Source: Straminergon stramineum (Eukaryota > Streptophyta > Bryopsida > Hypnales > Calliergonaceae). From it: a DNA stretch of 64,000 nucleotides. Location: positions 21,145,350 through 21,209,349 of the forward strand of contig OY987271.1 of NCBI GenBank assembly GCA_963920665.1, read 5' to 3'. Shown here piece by piece: positions 62,186 to 64,000 of this stretch. The translations under genes were made by a program, and so were the position numbers. Positions within the stretch are counted from its first letter, which is position 1; every line of letters begins with the position of its first letter. The notes under the pieces are model-generated. The model ran no database searches, had not been told where the DNA came from, and saw nothing but the letters and a program-made list of their open reading frames with translations.

Positions 62186-64000
62186 CATCATCTTGCAAAC
62201 TAAAATCCCAAAAATTTCGGATTTCATTTTTAGGAATTTTTTTTGCCAACCCTAATTACTCAATATAACAATTGAAAATTTGCAACATGTCTACAAACAT
62301 CTATAATTACCTTTAAATGAGGTTGTTTGTTTTGTTTGTTACGTTGAGATCTCTTAGACCATGTTCCCTTGATCTTGTTTTTGGTACCATTGGAAATCCC
62401 ACAATGAAGAGGGGTGAATGGGCTTTACTTCAAGGCATTCATACTCATAGAAGAAAGGATATTGAATTTCAAAGTTTTTATGAATTGTAAAAGTACATAT
62501 TTATTTTAATTTTGGTTGTGGCAAACAACACAAGGCACACCAAGGTAATTACACCCAAAATGGAACAATCCTAACAACCAACCCCTATTTTTGAAGGAAA
62601 AATCAATAGGGAAGGTACCGAAAATAGTGTGCATCACAAGGACAATTATAAGGTGTAGTTAAGGGCCATTTTGAAAATTGTACAACTCTATTAATAGCAT
62701 TGTGGAGGTGGCAACCTAACAAGTGGTTGATTTTTGGTAAACTTTATGTTCTTTCAACTTCTTCTTTATGTCATGTTTCAATACTACTAGTGTGATTTCT
62801 TGATGTGCATCACATGCATTTTCATGTCACCTACATGACAGTTTTAGCACTCTACACCTTGCATCTCCGAAAATTTGTAATAAATTTACAATGTACCCAA
62901 AAATTATAAAACCACTTGCATTTTGATTCATAATCTTTCACCAATGTGCAAAAATTGTTATTCATTTTCTAAAGCAATCAAATCATGCCCTAGAGCTTAT
63001 TTGTGCAATTTCAGGTGTAGTTACCTTAGCATATATTATACTGTGACCTAGGTGAACATGAGAGAAGACACCACAACCATCTACAAAGTTTGCTTGATTA
63101 TAGTCACATTCACACCATAAGCACAAACAAGTAAATAATGCAACATATAAGTCATCCATATGTCAAGTTAGGTTTTTTATTTTGTTTTGTCTTGTTTGTT
63201 ACACTAAAATCTCTCGGACCATGTCTACCCAAATGGCGTGCTTGGTACTATCGGACAGCCCTTAGTAAAGAGGGGTGCATGGGCTTTGTTTCATGAAGTT
63301 TGTACCTCCAGTGTGAAAGTTATTAAATTTCAAAGGACTTTTTGATTAAAAAAATTAGAAAATTACTTTAACTTTTCCAATTCTTGTGGCAATTGCACAA
63401 GACACACCTACGGTCTGAAAGTTATTGAATCAAAAAATTTGAAAATCACTTTTATTGTATTTTTGGTTGTGGCAATGGTACAAGGCACACTAGTTACCTC
63501 CCAAAGTCCCATTATCTCCTCGAGGGACAAAGTGGAATTTGGGCAAGTTCCTACAATCTCAATACTTATTATAACTAGGGATATTGTGCCATTGCCACAT
63601 CCAAAATTAAAACATAAGTACTTTTTTTAATTTAGGAAAAAATTCAGAATTCAATCATTTGTCCACCATAGGTCCAAGCACCATAAATTAAAGCCCATGC
63701 ATCCTTCTTCACCAAGAGCTTTCCACCGGTACCAAGAGTGCAACTGGAGGACACATGATTTTAGAGATCTCACCATAGCAATTAAAACTAACTAACTAAC
63801 TTAATGTATAAATTCTTAGAAGCTTTTTGTGAAGATAGAAAAACACATGAGCTTGGGGGGAATATAATTTTTATTCCAATCAATGACCAGGAGCAAAAGT
63901 TATGGCACAAAAATCCCTTTTCTTAGGTGATGCAACTAGAACCCCCCCTACTGAGAATGATATTTTGAAAATTTAAAAATTTGTCTCTCGTAGATTATAA
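62186..64000. repeat. Terminal AT-rich region with three copies of a diverged repeat
   Basis: A unit containing GAGATCTCTTAGACCATGTT, GGTACCATTGG, GAAGAGGGGTGAATGGGCTT and GTTGTGGCAAACAACACAAG at 62322-62555 recurs in diverged form at 63170-63412. Part of it recurs inverted at 63605-63775 (AAAGCCCATGCATCC, GGTACCAAGAG, AGAGATCTCACC). A further fragment with GGTTGTGGCAATGGTACAAG is at 63464-63500. No coding capacity is seen. This looks like an old transposon family with no intact copy in the window. Confidence 0.65.

Overview
The window is nuclear DNA of a land plant. The evidence is an intron-containing BIM-type bHLH transcription factor gene, a decayed LRR receptor-kinase gene of the plant type, a four-exon Mpv17/PMP22 gene with GT-AG introns, and several CACTA (En/Spm-type) DNA transposons with plant-type TNP2 transposase, DUF4218 and DUF4216 regions. 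Short introns, AT-rich spacers and an unrecognised small gene family would suit a non-seed plant such as a bryophyte. That placement is a guess; the sequence does not fix the species.

Layout. From 1 to 14691 lies most of one large CACTA element; its left tip is outside the window. It carries two divergent genes: a transposase on the minus strand (970-5285) and a second, probably DNA-binding, accessory gene on the plus strand (8146-13107). A 13-copy, 49-bp tandem array lies between them. Both reading frames can be followed through all exons and splice sites, but each is broken by three in-frame stop codons, every one a single C-to-T change from a sense codon. A 1.2-kb non-autonomous CACTA element (16115-17335, TSD ATC) and a 4-kb internally deleted relative of the large element (19870-23845, TSD GAA) follow. 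An LRR receptor-kinase pseudogene fills 25688-29748.

From 32.5 to 47.3 kb there are three copies of an unrecognised gene encoding a ~200-216 aa protein with a basic N-terminus and an acidic, tryptophan-containing C-terminus. Copies B and C sit in a segmental duplication (about 40.97-44.16 kb and 46.23-48.43 kb). Between copies A and B is a multi-pass membrane protein gene of unknown family, split into two overlapping frames (38068-40102, minus).

The right part holds two apparently intact conserved genes: an Mpv17/PMP22-family membrane protein (48583-50420, plus) and a 749-aa BIM-like bHLH regulator (52938-57898, minus, 11 exons). Upstream of the BIM gene is a GC-rich stretch with a 21-bp minisatellite. 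The last 4 kb is AT-rich repeat DNA with a 99-bp AAT microsatellite and a diverged direct/inverted repeat family.

The genes do not form one pathway. The mobile elements explain the left 24 kb. The most novel item is the three-copy gene family, which carries three conserved WxxV motifs at its C-terminus; two of these have the acidic context of ATG8-interacting (LIR) motifs. That reading is inference from sequence only.
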